NCBI RefSeq assembly: GCF_910589235.1
Contig: NC_060955.1
Location: 15,397,338-15,461,337 of the forward strand
Direction of reading: 5' to 3'
Length of the DNA stretch: 64,000 nt
Origin: Vespa crabro
Lineage: Eukaryota; Arthropoda; Insecta; Hymenoptera; Vespidae
Position 1 is the stretch's first letter. Each line of letters starts with the position of its first letter. The notes beneath the pieces are model-generated. The model saw only the letters and a program-made list of their open reading frames with translations, was not told where the DNA came from and ran no database searches. The translations under genes were made by a program, and so were the position numbers. Shown one piece after another: positions 1 through 12,570 of the stretch.

Positions 1-751
1 AATTACGGATAATTTTCAAAAATTTAAGATATTCAGACTTTTCGAATTTTTTGTAAATGTTATGAAACACATGCGACTTATCAAGTCACACGCAGAGTTT
101 AAAACAAATATCCTTTTATTATAACAAGACGGCTATATATGGATTTACATTTTGATTTTCAAAATTGCAACGTAGAAAGAAGCATGTGTGTCACCGACAT
201 TAACGTAACGCAGAGACAGAGGAAGAATAGTTTTTCGAGATTTCTAGAAGTAATAAACGTATATAATTATACATATAATTATAATACAAACAGTTATATA
301 CATTCATACTTATTGTTAAATGCTTACACACCAAATAATGAAAGCTATAATTCGTTTGATCATATATTCATCCTATTTTTTCATCTAGCACAGTATTTAA
401 TCATTATCGGTTAATATCGTACAAAAGAATAACATGGCCTGTATAAAAAAGATAAAAAAGATAGTCTTGGTAACAAGACGAAAATATAAGGAGAGTATGA
501 ATGGTATTCAGCAGGACCCTTATAGAGCCATTCGTTGGAAAATGCAAGAAAAAGTCGGAAAAGACAACGAGGTATCTGTCTGAACACACGTATACGTGAG
601 TCGACACCAGATATCCTTCTCCCTAGGCGAGTATTCTCGCGGGACACGACAGAGAACAGATATTCGATAGGCATGAGCTTCGCCAAACAGTGCTCTGAGT
701 CGATTGTATACCTTACTCTCTCTCACTTTTCTTTTCTGCAGACTCATCGCT

Positions 752-754
<3 letters not shown>

Positions 755-799
<45 letters not shown>
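755..799. repeat. (CT)n microsatellite
   Basis: Uninterrupted TC/CT dinucleotide run of about 45 bases. It accounts for the poly-Ser/Leu translation of the overlapping open frame. Confidence 0.95.
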
Positions 800-805
<6 letters not shown>

Positions 806-3267
806 CTAATTTAGCGAGTACCAACGGCCGAACTCCAGTTGTCCTAATTAATGTGTTTTTCTCGACGATAAGAGAGACAACGTTTTTGCCCCTCGTACTC
901 GACGTTGCGTATTGTTTGAACATCAGCCTCCGAATGCCGTGAATTCGACGCTATCGTTTGCTGTACCAACCGAGTCACGACAATAAAGAGAATAACTTGC
1001 GTGTTTGTCGACACCTAATTATTTTACGTTCCCGCGTCTGCGTTGCCAATGAATTTGTGGCTTCACTCGTTTCACAAAGATACTTTTTGCAAGGGCTATT
1101 ACATAGGGGCGATCCTTCTTAAAATCTTGCGTTCTCTTCTTTAATTTAATTTGTGTATTAACAAAAAAAAAGAAAACAAATCGATTATAAAAACAATACA
1201 TCCACATTAATGCAATTAAATTAAATTGAATTGAATTAATCTGATATTTAATGCTCTTCAAAACAATCGAAGTGGATTTCGAAGATCAAAAAAAGATGAC
1301 GAGACAAAGAGAAATTCACTTTACGAAAGTCTCGTGCGTGTTTATCGTCTTAACAGATGCTGTCGAGGCTCTCTTATCAGCACTCCTTTCACTATATATT
1401 CTCCAGCTCGAGGGTAAATTTGAGAACTTCCGAGAGAGAGAGAGAGAGAGAAAGAGAGGCGGTTCGGCACGGTCCTAACATTTAGAGAGAAAATATTCTA
1501 AGATAATATTTGTCCTAATATTTCTCTCTCTCTATCGTTCATTCACTTTAGCAACTTTCATGCCACCGACTACCGTATTAATGCGATTAAATCGATACGT
1601 GATTCGAATCAGTAGATTTAACGAAATATTATGATAATATTTATTTTATTTATGTCTCTTAAATATAATTCACCTATTTTCATTAAAGTTATAAAAAAAA
1701 AAATAATCTTTCCGCTTGAAGAGAAAGTTTTCATTGAACATTGCTTCTAATTGGAGAGAAAGTCGAAGAATGAATTGAAAAGATACACTCGTGCTTGATA
1801 AAACTTTAAATCTATTTTGTAGGACAACAATCACGAACAATTTGCGGACACAATAGCAGCGGAGCAACATGATGCTCTCGGCTGGCTGCTCGTCAATAAC
1901 CTTGAATGATTTTACATTATTTTGAAGTGTATAACTCGTAAAGGTTACGGTCACGATTTGTATGCTTTGCGAGCCGATGGTAATTAGAAAATTATTATCA
2001 CTTATTTTTCAACTTTCAAACATTGTTGTTCTTTTAATTTGCAAACACTCCTTAAATTTCTGTTAAATATGTCTCAATAAGAAAAAAAGAATAACGAAGA
2101 AAATAAAGATATTGCAGATTGCAGTTACTTCTCATAGACTTTTTATGGAAATAATTGCATACGCATCGAGACGTCAAAATATTTCTTTTTTATATCGTGC
2201 GATGTTTACTCGCTCTCTCTTTATCTCTTTCGCATACTTTTTAATCTTCGATGTTTCGAGCTTACACGCTTCGAATAGTACGGCTTTATCGCCGACGTCG
2301 AGACAAAGCTGACTCCGATTAAAAATTTCACCGATAGTCCATTGAAAAGCATCCCCGATCGGCAACCCTTCCTGCTACAAAAGCGTTATCGCGTTCCTGA
2401 CAGAGAAAGCGTCACATCATGGAGTTCCATGGATTATACGTTCGTTCTCAGCTGCGGTACGCTCGTTTCCGTCGACGAGACCGAAAGCGAAACAATACGT
2501 GGATTACAGTTGGCATGATGTGCCTCGATTTCTCTTCTTTCTCGTTCCTTTTCGATCCCATCCATCTCTGCTTTTTCTTCTTTCCTTCCTCCGCGAAACA
2601 CAACTATGTAATGTTGTCTTTTCTTTCTTTTTTTTTTTTTGTTAATCTTTTCATTTTCCATTTTCTTTTATTGTAGATACAAAACAATCGGAGAGAGTGG
2701 AGGCTAGATAGAATGATCTCTTCAGAAAGAAAAACATCTTAATTCTTTTTTCATTAATATTGAACTCGCTTTTATATTTCAATTTATTCTCATTAGCGAT
2801 ATTATTTTAACAAACACTATAAATATCAGAACTCAAAGAAAACCGTCGAATGCAAAAAAAAAATTTTTGATCTCAAACAAAACTCACAAGAACGGAATAA
2901 TTCTTGCAAATAATTCTTATCTGGAGACGTGCATCCTATTGAAAATATTCACTCGGTACACATATATGTATTATAAATTAATTTCGTTTAAACAAACAGA
3001 GTTTATCGGTTATGCAAATGAACAAATGCGGATGTTAGGAGGAAAAAAAATCTTCCCCGACGAACAAGATAGCTGCCAATCGCCTTTTCGCAGAAGTAAG
3101 CGCTAAACGATACGCATACGTAGAACCATATATTTTTTTTTACAATCTTTAAGAAATAAATCATTGCTTCGTTGGCATCGTAAACTTTCTGCAATAAAAA
3201 TATATTTTTCATTTTTCGTGAACTTCAAAAATTGTTTTACGTGTTAGTCGAACAATTTGGACAAACA

Positions 3268-3270
<3 letters not shown>

Positions 3271-3327
<57 letters not shown>
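3271..3327. repeat. (AT)n microsatellite
   Basis: Perfect AT dinucleotide run of about 57 bases. Confidence 0.95.
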
Positions 3328-3333
<6 letters not shown>

Positions 3334-3527
3334 TAATAAAAAATACTTGTTTTATCGTAATCTTTCGTTCGAATGATAATATTATAACTGTTACGCGTTG
3401 TTAATGTCGATAATAGAGAACAGTGTAAATGAAAATTGTCTATATATCTCGATCATACGACAAGAAACGCAATTTAAATGATGCATCGAGCACTGGGAGA
3501 ATGAGAGAGTAGGAGAGAGAGAAAGAA

Positions 3528-3540
<13 letters not shown>

Positions 3541-3576
<36 letters not shown>
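3541..3576. repeat. (GA)n microsatellite
   Basis: GA run preceded by a short GATA tetranucleotide stretch (about 3528-3540). Confidence 0.95.
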
Positions 3577-3580
<4 letters not shown>

Positions 3581-4783
3581 GTTGTTAACATCGTTTGCAT
3601 AAAATCGCAGGTCTGTCGTTGTTCTCCCTTCGTATACCTGCAATGTATACACACTCCTTGTATCCTACCTGCAGGTCTCTGACGTATTTATATCAAACGG
3701 ACGTAGAATGTGCCGCCCCGCAATTGCCAGCTGACTGGCCAGCTGAGTCATTAGGGGTTGTATTGTACGATCACAAGGAGATATAACCGATCACTAACCG
3801 TTATATCCTACTGATCTTACAGTAACAGGTATGCGATAGTAAACGTCTTTTCCAAATGCAAATCCGTTCACGTAAATATTTGATCATTATTTTTATTAAT
3901 TATGGCATTTAAATGGCATCTATCCATTAATGGCATTTAAAAATTTAATGATAATATTTTGTATCATACATTACAATTTACTATAACTGTATCGTATTGT
4001 ACATTATATTTATTTAGAAACCATTTTGGAGGAGGGAAACAAAAAAGTGAATTACAGGATTTTGATTTTGATTCTAGTCGATCTAGGTCGTTGGGTAGAA
4101 TCATATTATAAAATCTAATCGTTTACAAAATTTGTATATATCGAAATTCAATGTCAGCTGACGATTTATCTAATGATCTCATTGAATATAAATTGAATGA
4201 TACGATAACAGTACCTTTAAACAGATCTGTTCATCTCATATTCTATTTCTAAGATTCTCGAATGGTCGAGCTTTCTGTTTTCTCGATAGAGAATATACGA
4301 GCTGTCCAGTCAGTTTTCCAATCGATTTGTTGAAAGGAGTTTATCTTTTTCCTTTCTTTCTCGTCTCAAGGTTGGCTGATAACGAGCCGCTTATGAAACG
4401 AAAGGAAATTCTCTTCTGCTTCTCCAGTCCGTACTCCAATTCTTGTTTCTCTCTTTTTGAGACATTTTATCGATCCGTAACGAAAACATTGCCAATTTGT
4501 TCTTGTCAATTGTTCAACGTAGCAGGTGAAATAACGAGAATACAGCGAGTTACTCGATAAAGCCGATTTCTCTTTCCGAGTAAGAAAGTCTTGTTTATTT
4601 AGATTGATCGTTGTGCTTATCTCTCGAGTATGACAAAGAGTCCACGGAAGAATCAAGCAAACAAGATAGAAGAGAACATTCGACGAAATATAGCTCGTTG
4701 GTTTTTTCAAAAGTCCACATGAGCTTCGAAAATGAGATTAATCGTTTTTCATTGTCAATGCGTTATTCTCTTCTTTTTATAAG

Positions 4784-4788
<5 letters not shown>

Positions 4789-4829
<41 letters not shown>
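4789..4829. repeat. (GA)n microsatellite
   Basis: Perfect AG dinucleotide run of about 41 bases. Confidence 0.95.
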
Positions 4830-4832
<3 letters not shown>

Positions 4833-5356
4833 AGACAAGAAAGAAGAAAAAAGGCAAATTATTATCGAGGATAAGATTGGAGCGTGACCAAACGAAAGAC
4901 GGTTCACTAGTTATGTATTACGCAACGCATATATTATCATTTAAGTAACTTTCAAATGTGAAAATATACGCTCACCGATTGAATATTCAATTTTTGAAAC
5001 GTGGATACATATTTACATTTTAATAAATTATCATAAATTCGTCTCTCTGTATTTAAAAGTATTTTCTGTAGTATCTTTTTTATGATTTTTTAGACATACC
5101 TAAGTACGTTTCATCGGCTTAATATGTATGTACAGTATGATAAAAATATGAGATAAGAACATAAAGAATAACATACATATATGATAAGCGAGGAAGAGAA
5201 TAAAAAGGAATCGAAAGTTTTGAGAAACGTAACGTTGACGATGATCATGCAGATGGAAGAGTCGATCTCGACAAGGGTGCTTCGCCGGCCATGTCGGTTC
5301 TCAATTAAACAAATGCCTGGTAGGGGTAGAACAACCCTCCGGCATCATTTTCTATC

Positions 5357-5395
5357 CTCTCTCTCTCTCTCTCTCTCTCCCTCTCCCTCTCTCTT
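5357..5395. repeat. (CT)n microsatellite
   Basis: CT run with a few CCC interruptions near its right end. Confidence 0.9.
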
Positions 5396-5770
5396 CGACC
5401 TTAAATCGCCCTATCTCTTTTTCGCTTGCAGGAAACGGGGGAAACGCACGTGTCGAGCAGCATGTGAAAGCCGAGCTAAACGCATTGTAGACCTTTTGCG
5501 TGTGTTTGCGCATATGTACGCAGCCCGTTTCATCTATCGTGTTTTCAAGGCCATTCTGCTATACCATATTCGTGTTCGTAAACTTCACCAAATTATGTAT
5601 GCATTTACGAGCAAGAAGTCATGCATATACGCGTGTACGCGCTCATAGAATATATAATTAGATCCTCGAGCCTAGTTGTAATCAAACTAGCGATCCCATG
5701 ACAACTTCGAAATTCTCTTGATCATGTCTTTCTGTTATTTTTATTCTTTATTATCGTTATTAAAATGACT

Positions 5771-5815
5771 TTTCTCTCTCTCTCCCTCTCTCTTTCTCTC
5801 TGTCCTTCTCTCTAA

Positions 5816-5859
<44 letters not shown>
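5771..5859. repeat. (CT)n followed by (AT)n compound microsatellite
   Basis: An interrupted CT tract (5771-5813) runs directly into a perfect AT run (5817-5859). Confidence 0.9.
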
Positions 5860-5861
<2 letters not shown>

Positions 5862-6277
5862 TGGTGAAAAGATCATCGAAGCGTTCTCTTTTTCGCGATT
5901 TTTCATTCGTATGCTTGAAACTCTATTAACTACGAGAATCAAAAACGAAGAGAAGTGGTAAAAGGAAACGGTCGGCAAGTTGGAGGATGTTCCACGAAGC
6001 ACTTTCGACTTCTTGCTGGATTACATTATGGAGCCAAATATTGAAACACCCCTTGAAGGCTGTGGTCAAGCCTCTTTGACTTTTCGTCGGCAGACGACTT
6101 CGTCAGCAATCGGCTAGCCGGTGAAAGCTCTTATTAATCCTCGAAAATAGTTCACAGCATATGCGAATACGTATATTTTGTTCTATTTCTTCCGTGAATT
6201 TCATTTTGAAAGATCGTAATCGTTGATTTGGCAACACACATAAATTGTAAAATTATTATTTTGCTGCTTACACGATT

Positions 6278-6283
6278 TTTATT
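6278..6283 (-). terminator. Candidate poly(A) signal of TIL gene 3
   Basis: AATAAA on the minus strand, about 120 bases past the stop codon of the minus-strand TIL gene at 6403. The hexamer is common in AT-rich DNA, so this is only a position-based candidate. Confidence 0.35.
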
Positions 6284-6402
6284 TCTTTGAAAAAATATAA
6301 GATATATAAATAACCGTTATTTAATTTGAATATATTTAACTATTTGTTATATTAGATATGATTCCAATTGTTGTACATAACACGTTGCATAATTATTAAT
6401 TA

Positions 6403-7097
6403 CTAATTATTCTTAGGAGGACATTCAGAGATAGGTATACACTTTCCTTCATCGTTTCTAGCATAATTATCTTTACAATAACAGGCATCGTTACATTTCT
6501 GAAATAAAAAGAAAGAATGACAAAAATAATAAATATCATCCTTCATTGATTTTCATGTTTAATTCAAAATCCTCGCAAAATAGTAGTCAATAAAATATGA
6601 ACGGTTAATATACTTACGACATTAACTATAGGACAAGGCTCTCCAAGAAATTCGCAGGTCGTCTGACAAGCTGAACCGCATGCATATATTTCGTTGGGTC
6701 GATCACAGACGATGTCATTACATGTAACATTCACTACAGCTATAAACAATTAAATGTAATATTTGATATCTATTATTAATTGTCTATATAATAGGTTGAT
6801 AAATTCAGTTACAAGTATAAACGTGTTTTAATTCTAACAATAAGTGAATATAATTGAACTTATTTATATTACGATCCAATACTATATTGACCAAACAAAA
6901 TTCAATTTATCGAGAGATTACATATTTTTTTTTTAATTTATAATTCTTTTCCAAATGAATAAGTACAAAAAAAATGTTAATAAAATTCTGGTAATTTTCA
7001 AAATACTCGCTATCATGCGTCCTCGTATTGTATAAATTTACTCACTAAGTAGAGACATTGTCAAAATAACGAATGAAATTGATAAAATGGATGACAT
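6403..7097 (-). CDS. TIL-domain secreted serine-protease inhibitor (gene 3)
   Basis: Predicted secreted inhibitor of 89 residues, likely acting on a serine protease in haemolymph, venom or gut. Exons read on the minus strand are 7097-7046, 6739-6618 and 6498-6403, joined by GT-AG introns in phase 1 and phase 0. The first exon encodes the hydrophobic signal peptide (Met1 to about Leu17). The TIL domain has the ten family cysteines at 29, 38, 42, 46, 53, 60, 64, 66, 78 and 84, plus an extra one at Cys24. The loop between cysteines 5 and 6 is longer than in the other copies. By counting back from Cys60, the predicted P1-P1' pair is Val58-Lys59, and the intron lies exactly between them. The family's usual Gly before cysteine 7 is Ala here, and a PPKNN tail follows the last cysteine. 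A TATA box lies upstream. It diverges in orientation from gene 1. The family call is firm; the target protease is inferred. Confidence 0.88.
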
Positions 7098-7169
7098 TTT
7101 CTGTTAGCTGGTTATTTCCTTCTATATTCAGTATATTGGCAACTAATTGTAATCCAAAGGTGCAATGAA

Positions 7170-7177
7170 TTTATATA
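7170..7177 (-). promoter_or_regulatory. TATA box of TIL gene 3
   Basis: TATATAAA on the minus strand, about 73 bases upstream of the ATG at 7097. This leaves room for a start site near 7145 and a short 5' leader. Confidence 0.65.
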
Positions 7178-10100
7178 GCAAAGCAATCGATAAGCTTCCT
7201 TTTTTGACAAGAAACCATACGTGATGATGCAAAATTTGTTGACATTGAGAATGTAGTATTGATAAGAAATCGACATAATTACTGCTTATCTAACTTACAT
7301 TTTTACTATATATTTTAACATATGCATATTCTTTGTTTTGTTTTATACACATTTTTTATTTTTTTTATATTTATGCATACATATATAAATACGATAACTA
7401 TATTGATGCTATTATTATTAAATATGTTATTAGCATAAAATACAAAAGATGTTATTCCCCGGTAAAACGAGTATAGATATATGCATGTTAATACGGGATT
7501 TCCCTGTGATCGTTCACTCTTCTGTTTGGCAGTCTCTTTCTCTTTTTGTCTTGCTAATTTCTAAGATAGCATGTTGTGCTAAGTATCCATGTGACGTCAA
7601 AAGAGTGATTCAGAATAAAAATTTTCTCACGTAATTCCGATCTCTGTTAATTGCCAACATGATTAGAGTGATAGAAAGAGAAGGTCAAGATTTTTAGAAA
7701 TGGATTCGGATTGCTCGAAAGGACTAATACTAAGTGGATCACTAGAGCAGATTTACTCTTTCTCATCTCTTCTTCTTTCTGTCTTTGGAATAAAAGAAAG
7801 AAAAAAATGCAAAGTTTCAAGGACGAAAATATCTCATATCAAATTTTATATACTGGACATGCTAAAAAATTTTTTTGTCCATGTTAAATTATATAATAAT
7901 TTTGATTACTGTCGATAATGTATAAAAATAAAAACTTAAAAAATTACTTATAAAAATTCTATTTTTCATTTTAGATAAACGTTCACTTTGGAAAGAACGT
8001 GAAAATTAAATGAAACGAGATACTTGATTTATGATTAAATATTTCATAATTATTGAAGTATCAAGAAGATGTAATTGCGCTCGTCGCATTTACGATAATA
8101 TTTATTAAAGATATTCATGACTTCGCAGAAAAAACAAAATTATTATCTAACTACAAATAAACGAACGTATATATTGCTGACGAATACTTTGTTTTCGTGT
8201 ACTTATTCCAGGAAGCATTGATAAAATAATTTATAATGTAGACATAATGTGGAAAATTTTAACGCACATGAAGAATTAATATTCATGCATATAAGAAATT
8301 AACTTTAGAAGTAGATTAATAAAATATTTGAGAATTTCGGGTGATTCAAAAGATAAGGGGAAAAAATATAACTCTCATGAGTTTCGTAATTTACATTGTT
8401 GTTTTTGTTGTCAAATGTGTATCAGTCGCCTAATTTATACCTCAACAATTATTTGCTATGAATATAAACGGCATATAATATAAAACATATAAAATAAATA
8501 GGCAATGATAGATTCGAATAAAAAATTGATAGATGAAATCTGATTTTGTGCATGTTATAAACATTTTAAAATATATAATTTTTTATCTTATTTTCAATTC
8601 AATTTGAAACTTTTAAGTTTAAAATATATGTAAACTATTTTTTGTAGTTTTTAATTTCCGATTACTCTTTTAATATTTTCAAAATGATATTTTTTTGATT
8701 ATAAACGATTTTGTTAAAAATGAACGAAATGGTCAAACTGATTTAATCAAAATTGTATGGATAATTTTTCGTAAGCATAGAGAAGTATTGTTTATAATTT
8801 CAAACGAATTGTCTGATTAGTTTCAATATGAGGCATCCATTTTAGTATAAACATTTTAATGTTAAAATATAGTATAATAGTTTTCGTATTTAATACGTAT
8901 AAGCGAAACGAGGAAAAATAATGTAGTTATTATTTACATAATTGCTTAACTGCATAGATCGAGAAGTCTGGAACAGCTGTGTATAGTAATTTTATAATAA
9001 TAATTTCACGTATTAGTTCGTTGTAAATGAAATTGGACGCGTTGGTCACCTACGTCCAGAAAAAAAAGAAATTGCTAATACAAGTGATTAAATCAGACTT
9101 TTTATTATTTATTATAAGAAAATTTATAATAAATTAATTTATTCTTGTAAATAGTGTACATATAATACTAATCTACAAATATCAAGCTACAATTTCCAAT
9201 ATAAATTTATGTAAAAATTTATAAGAAATAAAAAATATAAAATAACATTTTAAATGGTACAGTTCTTGGCAATTCTTTTTCAATTGTTGACGGATAATAT
9301 ATCCTATTTTGAGAGTAAAAGTTAATCCTATTAAACTTTTTATTGTTTTAAAATTTACTGTCTTTTTTTTCAGATAAAAACCTGGTATTTAAGTAATCAT
9401 GTTTAAAAAATCCAACTGCTATCATGACAATATTTCGTTACTATTTTTTTCTAATTTATTATATCATCATGATATTATGCTTATATCTCATTTGAACTTA
9501 ACGCAATCTACAAGCATAACCATTTCAAAATTCAATGACACTATTTATCTTATCCGACGTATACGATTTACTAGCAACGAGATTTAAATTTCTTTATCGC
9601 TGATCATTTTGCAAAAATTTAATATTGAAATATTATTTAGTCTTGAATTTGATTCTACAAACATTTAGAAAATAACGAATCAATTAAATGAAGTCGAGTT
9701 AGTAATTACCATATTAATAAAATTTAATTTGTTCATAGAATTCACAGACAACGTATGAAATTTAACGAACGATATAAATAAAGATACGAAAAAGACATTA
9801 CTAAATGCTTATTAGCGTTTAAAAGATAAAATTACATATATGTTTATATCAGTAATAACTTTTATATGTATCACTAATCAATTTACGTTGTATTTAAGAA
9901 AAGTATAGTGCTATATATTATAAATAATATTGCAAATAAATAATATTGCACGACTTTTTAGAATTATATATTTTTCGAATACGTTAATATTTATGTAACA
10001 TGTAATGATGAACATGTAAAAAGAAAAAAAGATTCAGTTCCTTACATAAAAATCAAAAACCAGTCAGTGATTTATTTCTTAAACTAAACTGACAGGTAGA

Positions 10101-10219
10101 TATATATTTCGGTGAAATCTATTAGGCTCAAGGACTGGTTATTGTACAAGTATGTATGTATATAGAAGTATGCTTTTAGTCATTGTATGATATGTTGAAG
10201 AATATGTGTAAACATGATG
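7178..10219. other. AT-rich spacer between divergent TIL genes 3 and 1
   Basis: About 3 kb between the gene 3 promoter and the microsatellite ahead of gene 1. It is strongly AT-rich with many stop codons in all frames. Open frames at 7449-7634, 7700-7918 and 9399-9587 show no signal-peptide exon, cysteine spacing or splice pattern like the TIL family. A CRE-like palindrome (TGACGTCA) is at 7592-7599. I see no gene. Confidence 0.6.
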
Positions 10220-10279
10220 CGCGTATACATGTGTGTGTGTGTGCGTGCTTGCGGACGTGCGTGCGTGAATGTGTGTGTG

Positions 10280-10329
<50 letters not shown>
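10220..10329. repeat. Compound (TG)n-(GC)n-(GA)n microsatellite upstream of TIL gene 1
   Basis: A TG/CG-rich alternating purine-pyrimidine tract (about 10220-10294) passes through a pure GC run into a GA run (about 10294-10329). It ends about 120 bases before the gene 1 TATA box. The overlapping 107-residue open frame is a translation of the repeat. Confidence 0.95.
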
Positions 10330-10332
<3 letters not shown>

Positions 10333-10449
10333 TCGAGCGATAGAAGAAGAGAGAAAAAAAGAGGAAAAGAACAAATTAAAGAAGAAAAACAAACTTGGCG
10401 TGAGTCGGAATGTGGAGAGGAATCTACGAAAGATGAACGATGTCGAGAG

Positions 10450-10486
10450 TATATAAGCTGGTGGAGATCGAATACTGCATATCAGT
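10450..10486 (+). promoter_or_regulatory. TATA box and initiator of TIL gene 1
   Basis: TATATAAG at 10450-10457 is followed by an arthropod-type TCAGT initiator at 10482-10486, with the A at 10484 about 32 bases below the TATAAG core. The ATG is at 10518, giving a leader of about 34 bases. This spacing supports both the promoter and the chosen start codon. Confidence 0.75.
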
Positions 10487-10517
10487 CTTGTTTTGATAGA
10501 ATATAAAGAAAGTAATC

Positions 10518-11301
10518 ATGTCTCGCGTCATTATCGCTCTTCTTGTCCTTGTGGCGATCGCTTCTGCCTGTAAGCATTGTTCCTTAAGACTAAATCTCTT
10601 TGAAATCTAGTCGTCTTTCAATGAAAAATAGATCTATCGTTTTTTATAATATTTTCCTATTTTTTTTTTTTTTATTTCATTTAACAATTATGAGCGATAC
10701 AACAAATAGATTTGAGAAATCTAGATTATTATTCGTATTTCGGTCGAAAAATCGTTAAGAACGAAACAAGTGAAAGTGATACACTTAAAAATCTTTCCAA
10801 TATTTAATTAATGAGAACAATCTTTCTTCATAGTCCCATCCCAGTCAACCAATTGTGGGGAGAACGAAGAATTTAATACCTGTGGTTCAGCTTGTGAACC
10901 TTCTTGTGGAGTTAAAACAAATATTTGTACTTTGGTAAGTATTTCTTGAAACATTTTATTAAATCTTTTAGTTTTTACTTTTCCTTGAGCAACATGTAAT
11001 ATCGCGAATAATGTGTTCTAAACTTAAACATGATTATGATGTAATCTAATCGCTTCTTTCCTATGAACTCATCTTAGACAATAAAATCCTTAATTAAAAT
11101 CTTTCATTATATAACTAGTAATAATATATCTAATCTACTCAAGTACATACCAAATTTTTAAACAAAGATTTTAATAATTTTGGAACAGTCTTTCTAATCA
11201 TGTTTTTCATCCTATTTCAGCAATGCATAATAGGGTGCCAATGTAAGCAAGGATATCTTAGAGCTGGTAATGGCGCATGCGTTTCTCCCAATAACTGTTA
11301 A
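10518..11301 (+). CDS. TIL-domain chymotrypsin inhibitor-like protein (gene 1)
   Basis: Predicted secreted serine-protease inhibitor of 77 residues, close in layout to the small chymotrypsin inhibitors of honeybee haemolymph. Exons are 10518-10569, 10834-10934 and 11221-11301, with GT-AG introns in phase 1 and phase 0. Residues 1-17 form a signal peptide ending Ala-Ser-Ala. The single TIL domain carries exactly ten cysteines (25, 34, 38, 42, 49, 53, 57, 59, 71, 77), expected to make five disulfides, with the family patterns TCGSAC and GCQCKQGY. The predicted reactive bond is Leu51-Gln52, three residues from cysteine 5, which suggests chymotrypsin or elastase-like targets. Intron 2 separates these two codons exactly. 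TATA box, initiator and AATAAA all sit at expected distances. The 3' tail of this gene is copied at about 18290 and 23220. Family is firm; target is inferred from P1. Confidence 0.92.
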
Positions 11302-11456
11302 AGAGAATTAAGAGATTCTATTGAATTAGGAGAAGTACTATATATTAAATATCACTTAATGTTATACTCAAACGTTTACCGTTCCTACAACATTTTATAT
11401 ACTTAAAATTTTATTCATTTCTTCGATCTTATACATGTAGCTGTTACATTACTATA

Positions 11457-11462
11457 AATAAA
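11457..11462 (+). terminator. Poly(A) signal of TIL gene 1
   Basis: AATAAA about 155 bases after the TAA stop of gene 1. The surrounding sequence is preserved in the copy at 23220-23540. Confidence 0.6.
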
Positions 11463-11923
11463 ATATGTTATTTTATCGTGTAATTATTCTTTTTTCTACA
11501 ACGATTCATTTGTAATATCTCATAAAAGTATTGCGTAATAAGGAAAATTTGGAATAGATGCAAAATCGATGCATCTTTTGACTCCAACAAATTTTCAATC
11601 TTTTCGATGTTTATTTTAGTCAATTTCCGTGAAAGATGTCGGCAAACAATAATAATTCATTTATGTATAGAAATACAATTTTATCGATTGAAAGTGTATA
11701 ACTTATCTTAGTAAAACTGAAATATATTTGTTAGTATATTAACAAATACTATAAATACTAAAATAATAAACGAATGTAAGAAAGTACAGATTCATCGATT
11801 ATAAAAAGTGACAGCAATAATTGATTATCCTAAAGTTTTTATACAAAGTTGTTTTAATCGTTTTAAACAGATCATTTAATTCTCTGACAAGATTTCTTAT
11901 CTAATTTCAAATTGTCACTCAAA

Positions 11924-12210
11924 ATGCTGGCTCTTTTTTTAGTTCTTGGTGATTTTGCCTTGAGTAGGAGTTATCAGAGTATAATATAGTTTCGAATTCC
12001 TTTATTCATTTATAAAATTTGCAACATATCCTTCTATCATCAATTCTTTTAATGCCAAATGATGAAATAAAATTTAGAAATGCACCAACTATTGTATTGA
12101 AAAATAAAGGAAAATAAAAAAAAAGAGATAAAACAATTTCTATGTATAAACAGCTGTTTCAGATAAATTGCTGAAATTGGATTTCATGATCGTATTGCAG
12201 CGATTCTAAT
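11924..12210 (+). pseudogene. TIL inhibitor pseudogene: signal exon plus start of exon 2
   Basis: ATG at 11924 opens a 40-base signal-peptide exon (residues begin MLALFLVLG) ending in phase 1 at 11963 before a GT. A plausible exon 2 begins at 12154 after an AG and stays open for only about 18 codons before a stop. No TIL cysteine core follows, so the copy is truncated. Its sister at 23640 keeps more of exon 2. The phase-1 signal exon matches the build of the four intact genes, and an intact ancestor is inferred. Confidence 0.6.
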
Positions 12211-12570
12211 TCCAATTTGTATAATTCATTACAATTTGTATAATTTATTTAGCTGTAGATAATGCCATTTGTCTAAGTAATAAACTGTTTTAAATATACA
12301 TCATAATAATGCTCTGCCTCCAATGGCTTTTTTCAAATTTATTATTCTTACTAAATCATTTTATATTTACTAAAGAAAGTTACCTCTCTTGATTTTCTAA
12401 TCTCTTAATCTTTTCATCATATGAAGAAGATCTTCACAGATAATGTGAACATAGAAACAAACATGATAAGTAATATACATAGATAAAAACTATTTGTGTA
12501 TAGAAAAAGTAGTATATAAATGACATTTTATCAATCCTATTTTTAAATTTTTAGTCGTTTTAAATTTGCC

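Larger units (their letters stand above)
1..6402. other. Left flank with no supported gene
   Basis: No open frame here has recognisable domain content, and none joins convincingly through splice sites. The stretch is AT-rich with CT/GA and AT microsatellites and scattered GC-richer patches, for example around 2400-2520, 3650-3790 and 5220-5560. The longest open frames overlap the microsatellites and give low-complexity Ser-Leu or Arg-Glu translations. It may be intergenic DNA or an intron of a gene lying to the left. Confidence 0.6.

Noticed and set aside
5962..6115. Open frame of about 50 codons with balanced composition on the plus strand
   Set aside because: No start codon near its beginning, no splice sites of note and no recognised motif. 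It may be a chance open stretch in GC-richer DNA.
10183..10506. 107-residue plus-strand open frame over the gene 1 upstream repeat
   Set aside because: It is a translation of TG/GC/GA microsatellite DNA (Cys/Val/Arg/Glu repeats) and overlaps the TATA box of gene 1.
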